Positions 19,281 through 27,813 of a stretch of 43,051 nt of DNA are shown here, piece by piece (the first letter of the stretch is position 1; every line of letters begins with the position of its first letter). The DNA is taken from assembly GCA_919902765.1 (NCBI GenBank), contig CAKKRP010000040.1, positions 1-43,051 of the forward strand. The letters run 5' to 3'. The DNA comes from Gammaproteobacteria bacterium (GTDB lineage: Bacteria; Pseudomonadota; Gammaproteobacteria; S012-40). The position numbers were made by a program, and so were the translations under genes. The notes under the pieces are model-generated. The model did not search any database. It was not told the origin of the DNA and saw nothing but the letters and a program-made list of their open reading frames with translations.

Positions 19281-20254
19281 GCAAGCTACGCAACTACACC
19301 CAGCGTTCACCCCAAGAATACGGCAAAGTCGCCGTGCTCATGGGCGGTCTGTCGGCCGAACGCGAAGTGTCACTCAAAAGCGGCAAGGCGGTGTTTGACG
19401 CCTTAAAAAAAGGCGGCGTCGATGCGCACGCGGTCGATGTCGGTCGCGACATCATCCAAGTATTAGAACGCGGACGCTTTGATCGCGCATTTAATATCCT
19501 GCATGGACGCGGCGGCGAAGACGGCACGATCCAAGGCGCATTGGAATTGTTAGGTCTGCCCTACACCGGCAGCGGGGTGCTGGGCTCTGCGCTGTCGATG
19601 GACAAGATCCGCACCAAACAAGTGTGGCTAGCCCAAGGCCTGCCGACGTTACCGTTCGCCGCGCTAACGCCCGCCACCGATTTTGCGCAAGTAGTTAAGC
19701 AATTGGGTTTGCCCATGGTCGTCAAACCCGCGCGTGAAGGTTCCAGCATAGGCATTTCCAAAGTCACGCGCGTCGAAGATTTGCACAAGGCCTACGCCGC
19801 TGCGGCGCAACACGATCCCTATGTGATCGCCGAGCCGTGGTTGACCGGCGGCGAATACACCGCATCGATTTTAAATGGCGAGAGCCTGCCCTTGGTACAC
19901 ATGGTGCCCGACCGCGAGTTTTATGATTACGAGGCCAAATACATCTCCAACGCCACGCGCTATATGTGCCCCTGCGGATTGCCCGAGTCGCAGGAACGCG
20001 AACTCGCCGCGCTGGCCATGCGCGCGTTTGATGCACTGGATGCCAGCGGTTGGGGCCGCGTCGATATCATGTTGGACGCCAAAGGCAAACCGTGGTTGTT
20101 GGAAAACAACACCCTGCCGGGCATGACCGATCATAGCTTGGTGCCGATGGCCGCCAAGGCGGCGGGCATCAGTTTCGAAGAATTAGTATTGCGCATTTTA
20201 GACGCCAGCATCGGTCGTGTGACCTTGAGCGCGCGCGCCACGAGGTCAAAGTGA
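19277..20254 (+). CDS. ddl: D-alanine--D-alanine ligase
   Basis: ATP-grasp enzyme, 325 aa, that makes the D-Ala-D-Ala used by MurF. It shows VLMGGLSAEREVSLKSG at the N-terminus, HGRGGEDGTIQG, VKPAREGSSIGI, EPWLTGGEYT and the metal-binding ENNTLPGMT near residues 277-285. The dcw position corresponds to DdlB of E. coli. The N-terminus is about 15 residues longer than usual. It overlaps murB (ATGA) and ftsQ. Confidence 0.95.
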   Translation: MSKLRNYTQRSPQEYGKVAVLMGGLSAEREVSLKSGKAVFDALKKGGVDAHAVDVGRDIIQVLERGRFDRAFNILHGRGGEDGTIQGALELLGLPYTGSGVLGSALSMDKIRTKQVWLAQGLPTLPFAALTPATDFAQVVKQLGLPMVVKPAREGSSIGISKVTRVEDLHKAYAAAAQHDPYVIAEPWLTGGEYTASILNGESLPLVHMVPDREFYDYEAKYISNATRYMCPCGLPESQERELAALAMRAFDALDASGWGRVDIMLDAKGKPWLLENNTLPGMTDHSLVPMAAKAAGISFEELVLRILDASIGRVTLSARATRSK

Positions 20255-21003
20255 TGATGCGAGACGCACACACACCCGTACGTTTTCGCCCCACACGCCG
20301 CCTGTCGATCGGGGCGTTGATCGGGATTCTCTGCGCCGCAATGACGGCGGGCGCGTGGATGATCGTGACGGATCCGCAACACTTTGTGATCCAAAAAGTT
20401 CGTTTAGAAGGCACGTTTAACCATGTCGCTATCGACACCCTCAAGCCGCGCATCGCCAGCCATCTGCGCGGCAATTTTTTTACCGTCGATATGGATGCGT
20501 TGCGCGACGGATTGCATGAAATCCCCTGGATTAAACACATCGAGACCCAACGCCTATGGCCGCATACCTTGCGCGTTACGGTCTACGAACGTGACGCTAT
20601 CGCGCGTTGGGCGCCCGGAGGCGCGTTGGATCGTGACGGCACCTTGTTCACACCCGATCCCGCCACACTCGCGGCCGACCTGCCGGTGATCGACGGCCCG
20701 CTTGGATTGCACACCGCGCTGGTGAACAAGATGCTGGAATTACAGGGCTATATGCGAGGCCTCAATGCACAAATCGCACGCCTTGATGTCGATGCGCGCC
20801 GCGCTTACCGTCTCACCTTGCGCGACGGTGTGCAGCTAATGTTAGGACGCAAGAACATGGAAATCCGTTTGGCGCGTTATACACGTGCATATTCGCGCTT
20901 GACGGATGAACAACGCCAGCATATTGTGCGCGTAGATTTACGCTATAACAACGGTTTTGCGCTGGCACGCGATAACGACTACACGCCACCGCATAAAGGT
21001 TAA
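20254..21003 (+). CDS. ftsQ: Cell division protein FtsQ
   Basis: Bitopic division protein of about 249 aa: short cytoplasmic N-terminus, one membrane helix (about residues 19-38), then a periplasmic POTRA domain starting at FVIQKVRLEGTFNHV, and a C-terminal beta domain with RVDLRYNNGFAL. It recruits FtsL/FtsB to the septum. The start region reads GTGATGATG; GAGG at 20242-20245 best fits the ATG at 20254, which shares one base with the ddl stop. ftsA follows after seven bases. Confidence 0.92.
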   Translation: MMRDAHTPVRFRPTRRLSIGALIGILCAAMTAGAWMIVTDPQHFVIQKVRLEGTFNHVAIDTLKPRIASHLRGNFFTVDMDALRDGLHEIPWIKHIETQRLWPHTLRVTVYERDAIARWAPGGALDRDGTLFTPDPATLAADLPVIDGPLGLHTALVNKMLELQGYMRGLNAQIARLDVDARRAYRLTLRDGVQLMLGRKNMEIRLARYTRAYSRLTDEQRQHIVRVDLRYNNGFALARDNDYTPPHKG

Positions 21004-21010
21004 CCACGGC

Positions 21011-22252
21011 ATGGCCAAGAAACCGGAAAAACGCATGATCGTCGGCTTGGATATCGGCACCTCCAAGGTCGTCGCCATCGTCTGCGAGATCACCCCCGAG
21101 AACGCCATCGAGATCATCGGTTTCGGCTCCTGCCCGTCGCGCGGGCTGAAAAAAGGTGTGGTCATCAACATCGAATCCACAGTGCAGTCGATAAAACGCG
21201 CGATTGAACAAGCCGAATTGATGGCGGGATGTGAGATCCACTCGGTCTACACCGGCATTGCGGGCAATCATATCCGCAGCATGAACTCGCACGGCATCGT
21301 CGCGATACGCGACAAAGAAGTCACCCAGGCCGATGTCGATCGCGTGCTTGACGCCGCCAAGGCCGTCGCCATCCCCGCCGATCAAAAAATCCTGCACGTG
21401 TTGGCGCAAGAATTCGTCATCGACAATCAAGATTGCATACGCGAGCCGGTGGGCATGGCCGGTGTGCGCTTGGAGGCCAAGGTCCACATCGTCACCGGCG
21501 CGGTCAGTGCCGCGCAAAACATCGTCAAATGCGTCGAACGCTGCGGCCTGCGTGTCGATGACATCATCCTCGAACAACTGGCGTCGAGTTATGCCGTGTT
21601 GTCCGAAGATGAAAAAGAATTAGGCGTATGCCTGGTCGATATCGGCGGCGGCACCACCGACATCGCGGTGTTCACCGATGGCGCGATACGCCACACCGCC
21701 GTCATCCCGATTGCGGGCGATCAAGTCACCAACGACATTGCAGTGGCCTTGCGCACACCGACGCAACACGCCGAAGATATCAAAATAAAATTCGGCTGCG
21801 CCTTGGTGCAATCGGCCAACCCGAACGAAAATATCGAAGTGCCCAGCGTCGGCGATCGCGCGCCACGGCGCTTGGCGCGCCAAACCCTGGCCGAGGTCAT
21901 CGAGCCGCGTTATGAAGAATTATTCACCTTGGTGCAGGCCGAATTGCGCCGCTCGGGATTTGAAGACATCATCGCCGCAGGCATCGTACTCACCGGCGGC
22001 AGTGCTAAGATGGAAGGTGTGCTCGACCTCGCAGAAGAGGTCTTTCACGTACCCGTGCGTTTAGGCGTGCCGCAAAATGTCAAAGGCCTCACCGACATCG
22101 TGCGCAACCCCGTCTACTCCACCGGCGTAGGCCTCCTGATACACGGCAAAAAGCAGCAACAACACTACGGCGGTGAATATACACGCCAAACACCGCGTAA
22201 CAACAAAGGCATGTGGTCACGTATGAAGCAATGGTTTCAGGACAATCTTTAG
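21011..22252 (+). CDS. ftsA: Cell division protein FtsA
   Basis: Actin-like ATPase, 413 aa, that ties FtsZ filaments to the inner membrane. [14 protein letters not shown] is the phosphate-1 loop, [12 protein letters not shown] the phosphate-2 loop and [13 protein letters not shown] the adenosine motif. The last residues ([13 protein letters not shown]) form the amphipathic membrane-targeting helix. ATG 21011 gives the usual start MAKKPEKR; in-frame codons upstream lie in ftsQ. Confidence 0.95.
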   Translation: MAKKPEKRMIVGLDIGTSKVVAIVCEITPENAIEIIGFGSCPSRGLKKGVVINIESTVQSIKRAIEQAELMAGCEIHSVYTGIAGNHIRSMNSHGIVAIRDKEVTQADVDRVLDAAKAVAIPADQKILHVLAQEFVIDNQDCIREPVGMAGVRLEAKVHIVTGAVSAAQNIVKCVERCGLRVDDIILEQLASSYAVLSEDEKELGVCLVDIGGGTTDIAVFTDGAIRHTAVIPIAGDQVTNDIAVALRTPTQHAEDIKIKFGCALVQSANPNENIEVPSVGDRAPRRLARQTLAEVIEPRYEELFTLVQAELRRSGFEDIIAAGIVLTGGSAKMEGVLDLAEEVFHVPVRLGVPQNVKGLTDIVRNPVYSTGVGLLIHGKKQQQHYGGEYTRQTPRNNKGMWSRMKQWFQDNL

Positions 22253-22290
22253 AACTGCGGTACAACCCCTCTCAAAAGGAGAAAAGCGTT

Positions 22291-23451
22291 ATGTTTGAAC
22301 TAATCGATGGTTATACACAAAGTGCAGTGATTAAGGTCGTAGGGGTTGGCGGCGGTGGTGGAAATGCCGTTGAGCATATGGTCAGCGCCAATATCGAAGG
22401 CGTGGACTTTATCTGCGCCAATACCGATGCCCAGGCGCTGCGTAACAGCCGCGCCAAGACGATCATCCAATTGGGCGGCAGTGTTACCAAGGGCCTGGGC
22501 GCGGGTGCCAATCCCTCGATAGGGCGTCAGGCGGCCATCGAAGACCGTGATCGCATCCTTGAAGTATTAGAAGGTGCCGACATGGTATTCATCACCGCCG
22601 GCATGGGCGGTGGCACCGGCACCGGCGCGGCCCCCGTGGTGGCGCAGGCGGCGAAAGAATTGGGTGCATTGACCGTTGCCGTGGTCACTCGTCCCTTCCC
22701 TTTTGAAGGCAAGAAACGCATGGCGATTGCGGACGAGGGCATCAAAGAATTGAGCCAATACGTCGATTCGTTGATCACCATCCCGAATGACAAATTGTTA
22801 TCCGTATTGGGTAAGCAAATCAGCCTGCTGAACGCCTTCAAGGCCGCCAACGACGTGTTGTTTAATGCCGTGCAAGGCATTGCCGAGTTAATCACGCGCC
22901 CTGGTTTAATCAATGTCGATTTTGCCGACGTGCGCACCGTGATGTCGGAAATGGGCATGGCCATGATGGGTTCCGGTCGCGCGCGCGGCAATAATCGTGC
23001 GCGTGAGGCGGCCGAGCTGGCCATCGCCAGTCCGCTGTTGGAAGACATTAATCTTTACGGCGCACGCGGTATTTTAGTCAACGTCACCGCCGGATTGGAC
23101 ATGGCCATCGGCGAATTCGAGGAAGTTGGAAATACTGTTAAGGCCTTTGCCTCTGAAAATGCTACCATGGTCATTGGCACAGTAATTGATCCCGACATGG
23201 CCGATGAGCTGCGTGTGACTGTCGTCGCCACCGGAATCGGCGGCGACCAAAAGCCACAAACTGTCGAACCCGTCAAACCTTCAGTAAAATTAATCAAGAA
23301 AACCGACGGCGAGGTCGATTATGGAGCATTAGAACGACCCACTGTCATACGTAATCAACATGTGGATCGTTTTGGGAGCCAACATAAACGACTGGACACA
23401 GACCTCGATTACTTAGAGATCCCGGCATTTTTACGCCGTCAGGCCGACTAA
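22291..23451 (+). CDS. ftsZ: Cell division GTPase FtsZ
   Basis: Tubulin-like GTPase, 386 aa, that forms the division ring. The tubulin signature GGGTGTG is at residues 106-112, preceded by the nucleotide-binding [12 protein letters not shown] at the N-terminus. The C-terminal peptide [13 protein letters not shown] binds FtsA and ZipA. The ATG at 22291 follows AAGGAG (22276-22281) by nine bases, the clearest ribosome site in the cluster and consistent with high expression. A 192-base spacer with a hairpin and promoter-like sequence separates it from lpxC. Confidence 0.97.
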   Translation: MFELIDGYTQSAVIKVVGVGGGGGNAVEHMVSANIEGVDFICANTDAQALRNSRAKTIIQLGGSVTKGLGAGANPSIGRQAAIEDRDRILEVLEGADMVFITAGMGGGTGTGAAPVVAQAAKELGALTVAVVTRPFPFEGKKRMAIADEGIKELSQYVDSLITIPNDKLLSVLGKQISLLNAFKAANDVLFNAVQGIAELITRPGLINVDFADVRTVMSEMGMAMMGSGRARGNNRAREAAELAIASPLLEDINLYGARGILVNVTAGLDMAIGEFEEVGNTVKAFASENATMVIGTVIDPDMADELRVTVVATGIGGDQKPQTVEPVKPSVKLIKKTDGEVDYGALERPTVIRNQHVDRFGSQHKRLDTDLDYLEIPAFLRRQAD

Positions 23452-23563
23452 GAGGGGGATATTGCGCAAGATCGACGCAATTTGCTGTGAGACTGGCTCT
23501 CCGGCGTCAGACGTGCATGGCGTGTTGCTGCGCAGTTTGACATGGTCTTCATCCCGATCCGCG

Positions 23564-23593
23564 ACGGACTTCACTTTCATGAGGAAAGTCCGT
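23564..23593 (+). other. Hairpin in the ftsZ-lpxC spacer
   Basis: ACGGACTT at 23564-23571 and AAGTCCGT at 23586-23593 form a perfect 8-bp stem around a 14-base loop. An alternative inner pairing CTTTC/GAAAG is possible. No T-run follows, so it is not a standard terminator; it may be a processing or partial-attenuation site after ftsZ. Confidence 0.5.
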
Positions 23594-23596
23594 GTG

Positions 23597-23625
23597 TTAA
23601 CATTCGCGGTTTCGCGTGGTATAAG
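23597..23625 (+). promoter_or_regulatory. Candidate sigma70 promoter for lpxC
   Basis: TTAACA at 23597-23602 and TATAAG at 23620-23625 have a 17-base spacer. The predicted start near 23632 would leave only about 12 bases before the lpxC GTG, barely covering the GGAG at 23634-23637. The short leader makes this uncertain. Confidence 0.4.
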
Positions 23626-23643
23626 GAAGGCTTGGAGCCTCTA

Positions 23644-24555
23644 GTGATTAGACAACGTACTCTTAAGAACGTAATCCGTGCCACCGGCGTGGGCTTGCAT
23701 ACTGGCCAAAAGGTCATGCTCACCCTGCGCCCTGCGGCACCTGACACTGGCATTGTGTTCCGCCGCATCGACCTGGCCGAACCCGTCGATATTCCGGCGC
23801 TTGCCGATTTTGTAGGCGATACGCGCCTCTCATCGACGCTGGTGCGTAACAATGTACGAGTTTCCACCGTCGAACATTTGTTGTCGGCGTTTGCGGGCAT
23901 GGGCATAGACAACGCCTATGTCGATTTGTCTGCGCCCGAAGTGCCCATCATGGACGGTAGCGCGGCACCGTTTGTGTTCCTGATTCAGTCCGCAGGCATT
24001 GCCGAGCAAAACGCCCATAAAAAATTCATCCGCATTAAAAAATCCATCCAAGTCAGCAGCGGTGACAAATGGGCGCGCTTCGATCCGTTCGAAGGGTTCA
24101 AGGTCGCGTTCTGCATCGATTTCGACCACCCCGCGTTTAAAAACAGCGGTCAACGCACCGAGATCGACTTCTCCACGACCTCATTCGTCAAAGAGGTCAG
24201 TCGCGCGCGCACCTTTGGTTTTATGCGCGAACTGGAAACCTTACGTAAAAACAATCTCGCCTTGGGCGCCAGCCCGGACAACGCCATTGTCGTCGGCGAT
24301 TACCGCGTCCTCAATGACGACGGCCTGCGCTATGGCGACGAGTTCGTCAAACACAAAGTGTTGGACGCGATCGGCGACCTCTATTTGTTAGGCCACAGCC
24401 TGATCGGCCAATTCACGGGCTACAAATCCGGCCACGAGCTCAACAACAAGCTGTTGCGCACCCTAGTGGCGGATGCCGAGGCCTGGGAAGTCGCGACGTT
24501 TGAACACCATAACGAACTGCCCATCTCCTTTGCCCAACCGGTCGCGGCGGCGTAA
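23644..24555 (+). CDS. lpxC: UDP-3-O-acyl-GlcNAc deacetylase LpxC
   Basis: Zinc deacetylase, 303 aa, that performs the committed step of lipid A synthesis. The start [20 protein letters not shown], the zinc motif [10 protein letters not shown] (HxxxH-type His near residue 79), [10 protein letters not shown], and [16 protein letters not shown] with the other zinc ligands are all present. GTG 23644 is chosen because the protein then begins as in the family and GGAG (23634-23637) lies six bases before it. In E. coli LpxC levels are set by FtsH proteolysis at the C-terminus; this C-terminus ends in hydrophobic-small residues (FAQPVAAA), compatible with that. Confidence 0.96.
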   Translation: MIRQRTLKNVIRATGVGLHTGQKVMLTLRPAAPDTGIVFRRIDLAEPVDIPALADFVGDTRLSSTLVRNNVRVSTVEHLLSAFAGMGIDNAYVDLSAPEVPIMDGSAAPFVFLIQSAGIAEQNAHKKFIRIKKSIQVSSGDKWARFDPFEGFKVAFCIDFDHPAFKNSGQRTEIDFSTTSFVKEVSRARTFGFMRELETLRKNNLALGASPDNAIVVGDYRVLNDDGLRYGDEFVKHKVLDAIGDLYLLGHSLIGQFTGYKSGHELNNKLLRTLVADAEAWEVATFEHHNELPISFAQPVAAA

Positions 24556-24568
24556 TTCCTTATTTTCC

Positions 24569-24596
24569 GTAGGGCGCTCGCCTGGAGCGCCCCTAC
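24569..24596. repeat. REP-like palindrome between lpxC and the dciA-like gene
   Basis: GGGCGCTC (24572-24579) pairs with GAGCGCCC (24585-24592) around a GCCTG loop. The stem extends with GTA/TAC after one bulged base. It lies between convergent genes and has no T-run on either strand, so a REP-type extragenic palindrome is more likely than a rho-independent terminator. Confidence 0.55.
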
Positions 24597-24599
24597 ACC

Positions 24600-25037
24600 C
24601 TACCCCTTCAATCGGCCCAATAAGCGCAACAAAGCCGCCTTTAGTTTTGGGTCGGCCACAACCTGTGCCGATTCTTGCATATCCAAAGCGGCACGCGGTG
24701 ACAACGGTGGCGGTTTAACGGTCACACGCTTAACCGCAACGCCAGCAGTTTGGACTTTCACCTTAATCTCGGAAAGTTGCCCTAACCCTTTATAAACTCT
24801 CATTTTATTGATGAGCTGGGGGGCCAAATAGCGGACCTTCGTGGCCCACACTGGGGCATCCGCCCAGAGGGTTAAACAATGGCCGTTCCAATGGCCAACG
24901 TGGCAATGCCGGGCCAGTGCAGGATCGACCTGGGAATGCAGAAAGGCCTCAATAGACCGCAAAAAAGCGGCCTGACGTAGGGGGTCTACCCATTCCGCAG
25001 GACGTTTAGCAAGTAACAGGGAATAGGCTTTGCGCAT
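24600..25037 (-). CDS. DciA-like DUF721 protein
   Basis: A 145-aa protein with the DUF721 fold: the N-terminal part (about residues 18-95) has LxxxVDPALARHCHVGHWNGHCLTLWADAPVWATKVRYL-like sequence, typical of the family, followed by a basic, proline-containing tail. DUF721 proteins related to DciA load the replicative helicase DnaB in bacteria that lack DnaC. Position next to lpxC, convergent to it and divergent from an M23 peptidase, is common in gammaproteobacteria. The KH-like core is visible but I cannot verify helicase binding. Confidence 0.8.
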   Translation of the reverse strand: MRKAYSLLLAKRPAEWVDPLRQAAFLRSIEAFLHSQVDPALARHCHVGHWNGHCLTLWADAPVWATKVRYLAPQLINKMRVYKGLGQLSEIKVKVQTAGVAVKRVTVKPPPLSPRAALDMQESAQVVADPKLKAALLRLLGRLKG

Positions 25038-25103
25038 TATTTACAACCGGGATTCAAGTAACCCGAGGATCGGCCGATAAAATCTTGAAAGGACAGAGGG
25101 CAT

Positions 25104-26021
25104 ATGAGCGTGTTAGTCGTAACCAAATACTTTGGACAAGTCAATAAACTCCACCTTAACGGGTGGCACCTGACGGGTATCACCCTCGCTGTGGTGATGA
25201 CCGCCACTGGTCTCGTTTACAGCGGCATACGCTTTGGATTGAGCCAGTCACAACCTGATAATATTGCGGACGCGCTGCAGAAGCAAGTCGCACAGCAACG
25301 CGATGACCTAACAGGCACCAAACGCCAAACCGAAGAAAACATGAACGCCCTGGCCGTACGCCTGGGCGAACTGAAGGCTCAAGTCATACGCCTCAACGCC
25401 TTGGGGCAACGGCTAGTGCATATGGCGAAATTGGACAAAGGCGAATTTAATTTCGAACACCCGCCTGCGCAAGGCGGCCCGGAAACCGCAGAACGCGGCT
25501 CACCCATGCAAGTAACCGATTTTGTGGCCTCGATGGAAGATTTGCTACGTCAAATTGAACACCGTTCACTACAGCTCAATGTACTGGAAAGCATGTTGAT
25601 GAATCGCAACCTGCAAGAAGAAGTTTATCCCGCCGGCCGGCCGGTGCGTCGCGGTTGGGTATCTTCCTATTTTGGATTCCGCACCGATCCGTTTAATGGC
25701 CGTGTCGCGCATCATGACGGTGTCGATATCGCCAGCGCCGAAGGCGCGGATATTCTGGCTGTCGCCGCCGGCGTCATCACCTGGGCGGGTCCACGTTACG
25801 GGTTCGGCCATTTAGTTGAAGTCAACCACGGCAATGGCTATGTCACGCGCTACGCCCACAACGAAGAGATCATGGTGCAAGTCGGCGCAACGGTTAAAAA
25901 AGGACAAGTCTTGGCCAAGATGGGCTCCACCGGCCGTTCCACCGGCCCGCATGTACACTTTGAAGTTTTAAAAAGCGGCAAGATGGTAGACCCGGCGAAT
26001 TATTTGCAAATCTCCGGATAA
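25104..26021 (+). CDS. M23 family (LytM-type) peptidase
   Basis: Envelope protein of 305 aa: one N-terminal membrane segment (about residues 22-44, signal anchor), a coiled-coil stretch to about residue 175, and a C-terminal M23 domain. The zinc/catalytic motifs are HHDGVDIA and GPHVHFEV, with RYAHNEE between them. The expected activity is cleavage of peptidoglycan cross-bridges, or activation of amidases if degenerate; the ligands look intact. In related genomes this gene usually sits directly before secA, which is absent here. A terminator-like hairpin follows the stop. Confidence 0.88.
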   Translation: MSVLVVTKYFGQVNKLHLNGWHLTGITLAVVMTATGLVYSGIRFGLSQSQPDNIADALQKQVAQQRDDLTGTKRQTEENMNALAVRLGELKAQVIRLNALGQRLVHMAKLDKGEFNFEHPPAQGGPETAERGSPMQVTDFVASMEDLLRQIEHRSLQLNVLESMLMNRNLQEEVYPAGRPVRRGWVSSYFGFRTDPFNGRVAHHDGVDIASAEGADILAVAAGVITWAGPRYGFGHLVEVNHGNGYVTRYAHNEEIMVQVGATVKKGQVLAKMGSTGRSTGPHVHFEVLKSGKMVDPANYLQISG

Positions 26022-26045
26022 CCGTCGAAGATTACATCTATGACG

Positions 26046-26071
26046 AGGGCGCTTACGAGCGCCCTTTCCTT
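26046..26071 (+). terminator. Intrinsic terminator after the M23 peptidase gene
   Basis: AGGGCGCT (26046-26053), tetraloop TACG, and AGCGCCCT (26058-26065) form a perfect 8-bp stem, followed by TTCCTT. It lies 25 bases after the stop codon. Confidence 0.75.
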
Positions 26072-26080
26072 AAGCCCCTG

Positions 26081-26200
26081 ACGGTAGCACAGCAGCGCAT
26101 CCGGCAACTTGAACATGAATATCGTCAACTCCGTTCGGACAATGACCTATTAAAAAATATATCGCCTACGATGCATGAAACGCAAATGGCAACAAAATAA
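26081..26200 (+). pseudogene. Remnant of an IS3-type transposase OrfA (C-terminal coiled coil)
   Basis: In this frame the DNA encodes about 39 residues ending at TAA 26198-26200, including QQRIRQLEHEYRQLRSDNDL-LLK. This is the leucine-zipper end of IS3-family OrfA proteins (pattern RIRxLExENxxLRxDNxILKK). There is no start codon, helix-turn-helix part, OrfB or visible terminal repeat, so it is a fragment. A chance coiled coil is possible but the match in spacing is good. It marks an old insertion or recombination at the place where secA would be expected. Confidence 0.5.
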
Positions 26201-26285
26201 CCTATTGCGGTGTCTGAGATAACTTGACCGCAACAATTTCTTGCAGCGCTATTTCGATTACCCGCCCATTCCCCGCAACATTTGT

Positions 26286-27329
26286 CTACAACACCGCGTC
26301 CTCGCCCATCGCCGCCAGCAACGCATCGGCATCTGGATTTGCGCGATCCACCGCTAATAATTTTTCTGCAACCATCAACCAATGATCGCGCCCGCGTTCC
26401 GCGATGTTTTTTAATTCCACCCAATGCCCATGTTCCACACTTGCGTGATAAGCATTATATGCCGCCGGAAACAATTTCGCGCGCATGCCACTGAAATTGC
26501 CGAAATAAAAATGTATTGAACTCGCCTCGCCACGCGCGATCAAGTTTGGCAAGGTCATTACACAATCGGCAAGATTATCGCGCACCGCGCGGGCGATAAT
26601 TTCCGGTTTGTGTTTGGTACACCCGGCGAGCATTTCCTGCCAACGCGATTCGCCCAGCAATTCACCCGCATGACCTTCGCCCAATTCATGCAGAATCATC
26701 GCCTCGGTCTCCGCATCGGTCATTTTTTCTAACGCCGTATCGGGATGCTGATCAAAATCATAACATTGCAAGGCGCGCCCCAAGGCATTGTCTTGGCGTT
26801 TCCAATTCCATTCTTCCAACTTGCCCCACAAAAAATCTTGCACGATTTCGCGGCGGATAAAAATATCGCGCTGCAATAACGCCGTGGGCGGTGCAACTAA
26901 ATCGCGCGCATATTCGCAATCTGCGCTGTAGATATTAAAGCCGTCGCGCTGCTCACGTTTATGCAAACGCCCTAGAAAAAAGTGCGGCCGCCCGAAACGC
27001 CCTATTCCGGCGCTGTAAACCAAGCCCTCGGGCAATAGATCCCGGTTGATGCGTTCCGCCGCGAACGGGTCGTGTGTGCCGCTGGAGGTGACGATGGGCT
27101 GGTAGTCGCTTTCTTCCAGCGTGATCCACAAGGCCTCACGCTCGGTCAGCCAATCGCCCAAGTCCTCTTTTGGTAGGCGACGCGAAAACGGCACGCTATG
27201 CTCCCAGCGGTAATATTGGCGCATTTCCAATAAATACGTACACATCGTCATGTCTTGGGCATGGCGCGCGTCATTGATATAACAATTGGTTTGTACGGTT
27301 TCGATGAGTTGTGGGAGACTAACTGTCAT
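26286..27329 (-). CDS. Conserved protein of the Sfum_1244 type, unknown function
   Basis: A 347-aa soluble protein with no signal peptide or membrane helix. The N-terminus (SLPQLIETVQTNCYINDARHAQD) and phrases such as YYRWEH, GLVYSAGIGRFGRPHFFLG fit what I recall of the Sfum_1244 family, found in sulfur- and methane-cycling bacteria; the name is from memory. The function is unknown. ATG 27329 is chosen because the protein then starts like the family and GGGGTG lies just before it; a longer reading to 27401 adds residues that cross promoter-like sequence. Two histidines and several acidic residues (HELGEGHAGELLGE) in the C-terminal half might bind metal, but this is only a suggestion. Confidence 0.65.
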   Translation of the reverse strand: MTVSLPQLIETVQTNCYINDARHAQDMTMCTYLLEMRQYYRWEHSVPFSRRLPKEDLGDWLTEREALWITLEESDYQPIVTSSGTHDPFAAERINRDLLPEGLVYSAGIGRFGRPHFFLGRLHKREQRDGFNIYSADCEYARDLVAPPTALLQRDIFIRREIVQDFLWGKLEEWNWKRQDNALGRALQCYDFDQHPDTALEKMTDAETEAMILHELGEGHAGELLGESRWQEMLAGCTKHKPEIIARAVRDNLADCVMTLPNLIARGEASSIHFYFGNFSGMRAKLFPAAYNAYHASVEHGHWVELKNIAERGRDHWLMVAEKLLAVDRANPDADALLAAMGEDAVL

Positions 27330-27341
27330 AAAGCACCCCGA

Positions 27342-27357
27342 ATATTTACCCAAATAT
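27342..27357. promoter_or_regulatory. Short palindrome upstream of the Sfum_1244-type gene
   Basis: ATATTT-ACCC-AAATAT is a perfect 6-bp inverted repeat located 13 bases before the gene start on the minus strand, with a TATACT-like -10 just upstream of it. It could be an operator, but AT-rich palindromes arise easily by chance. Confidence 0.3.
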
Positions 27358-27499
27358 ATAGTATAGATGTTCGAGTAACTTTTTCCTCGTCGAGGGTTCA
27401 TGACACCTATCTTTAGGCATTTGCGTGCTCAATCCATATGTATATTGGACATTTAATTCCCAACAATAAACCAAACTTGATCTATTTACGGCGACCCCC

Positions 27500-27528
27500 T
27501 TGACCACTGTACATATTTACAGTATATT
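27500..27528 (+). promoter_or_regulatory. Sigma70-like promoter containing a LexA-type SOS box
   Basis: TTGACC (27500-27505) and TATATT (27523-27528) are separated by exactly 17 bases. That spacer is CTGT-ACATATTT-ACAG with one leading A, so CTGT-N8-ACAG (27507-27522) is an exact match to the gammaproteobacterial LexA core. LexA bound here would cover both promoter elements. The promoter points toward the Panacea gene about 285 bases away. Confidence 0.6.
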
Positions 27529-27813
27529 TATCGTGTACCGTCCATATGCAAAGTTAGCGATCATTCATTGCATTTGCTTTACAAGCCGTTATGGTAAGTG
27601 CTAGCTTTAGTATAAATCGCATGAGTCATTCGGCAATGACTTGCCTAACTAATTGTTTTTTCTGGACAATATCATTTGCCAGACATTTATGAACGCTGGT
27701 ACTGGCTTTATTTCAAGTGGCATAGTGTTCTCATACGAAACGTGCGTGTATTCGGACTCGATATTTGCGCTGTCTGTTGTTTCATGAAAGCGTAACATGC
27801 TGGAGACGTGTTT
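27529..27813 (+). other. AT-rich leader between the LexA-box promoter and the Panacea gene
   Basis: No conserved gene is visible here. A 33-codon reading frame (ATG 27591 to TGA 27690-27692) has a weakly hydrophobic C-terminal half (CLTNCFFWTISFA), lies downstream of the SOS-like promoter, and could encode a small peptide, but there is no clear ribosome site. Otherwise the stretch would be a long untranslated leader. Confidence 0.3.

Noticed and set aside
20813-21577. 254-codon reading frame on the minus strand
   Set aside because: It lies opposite ftsQ and ftsA, which have full family matches; no domain is visible in it.
24569-24596. Hairpin considered as a terminator for lpxC
   Set aside because: Stem is good but no T-run follows on either strand.
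26125-26424. 99-codon minus-strand frame after the M23 gene
   Set aside because: Overlaps the IS3-like fragment and the end of the Sfum_1244-type gene; low-complexity Gly/Cys content with no recognisable motif.
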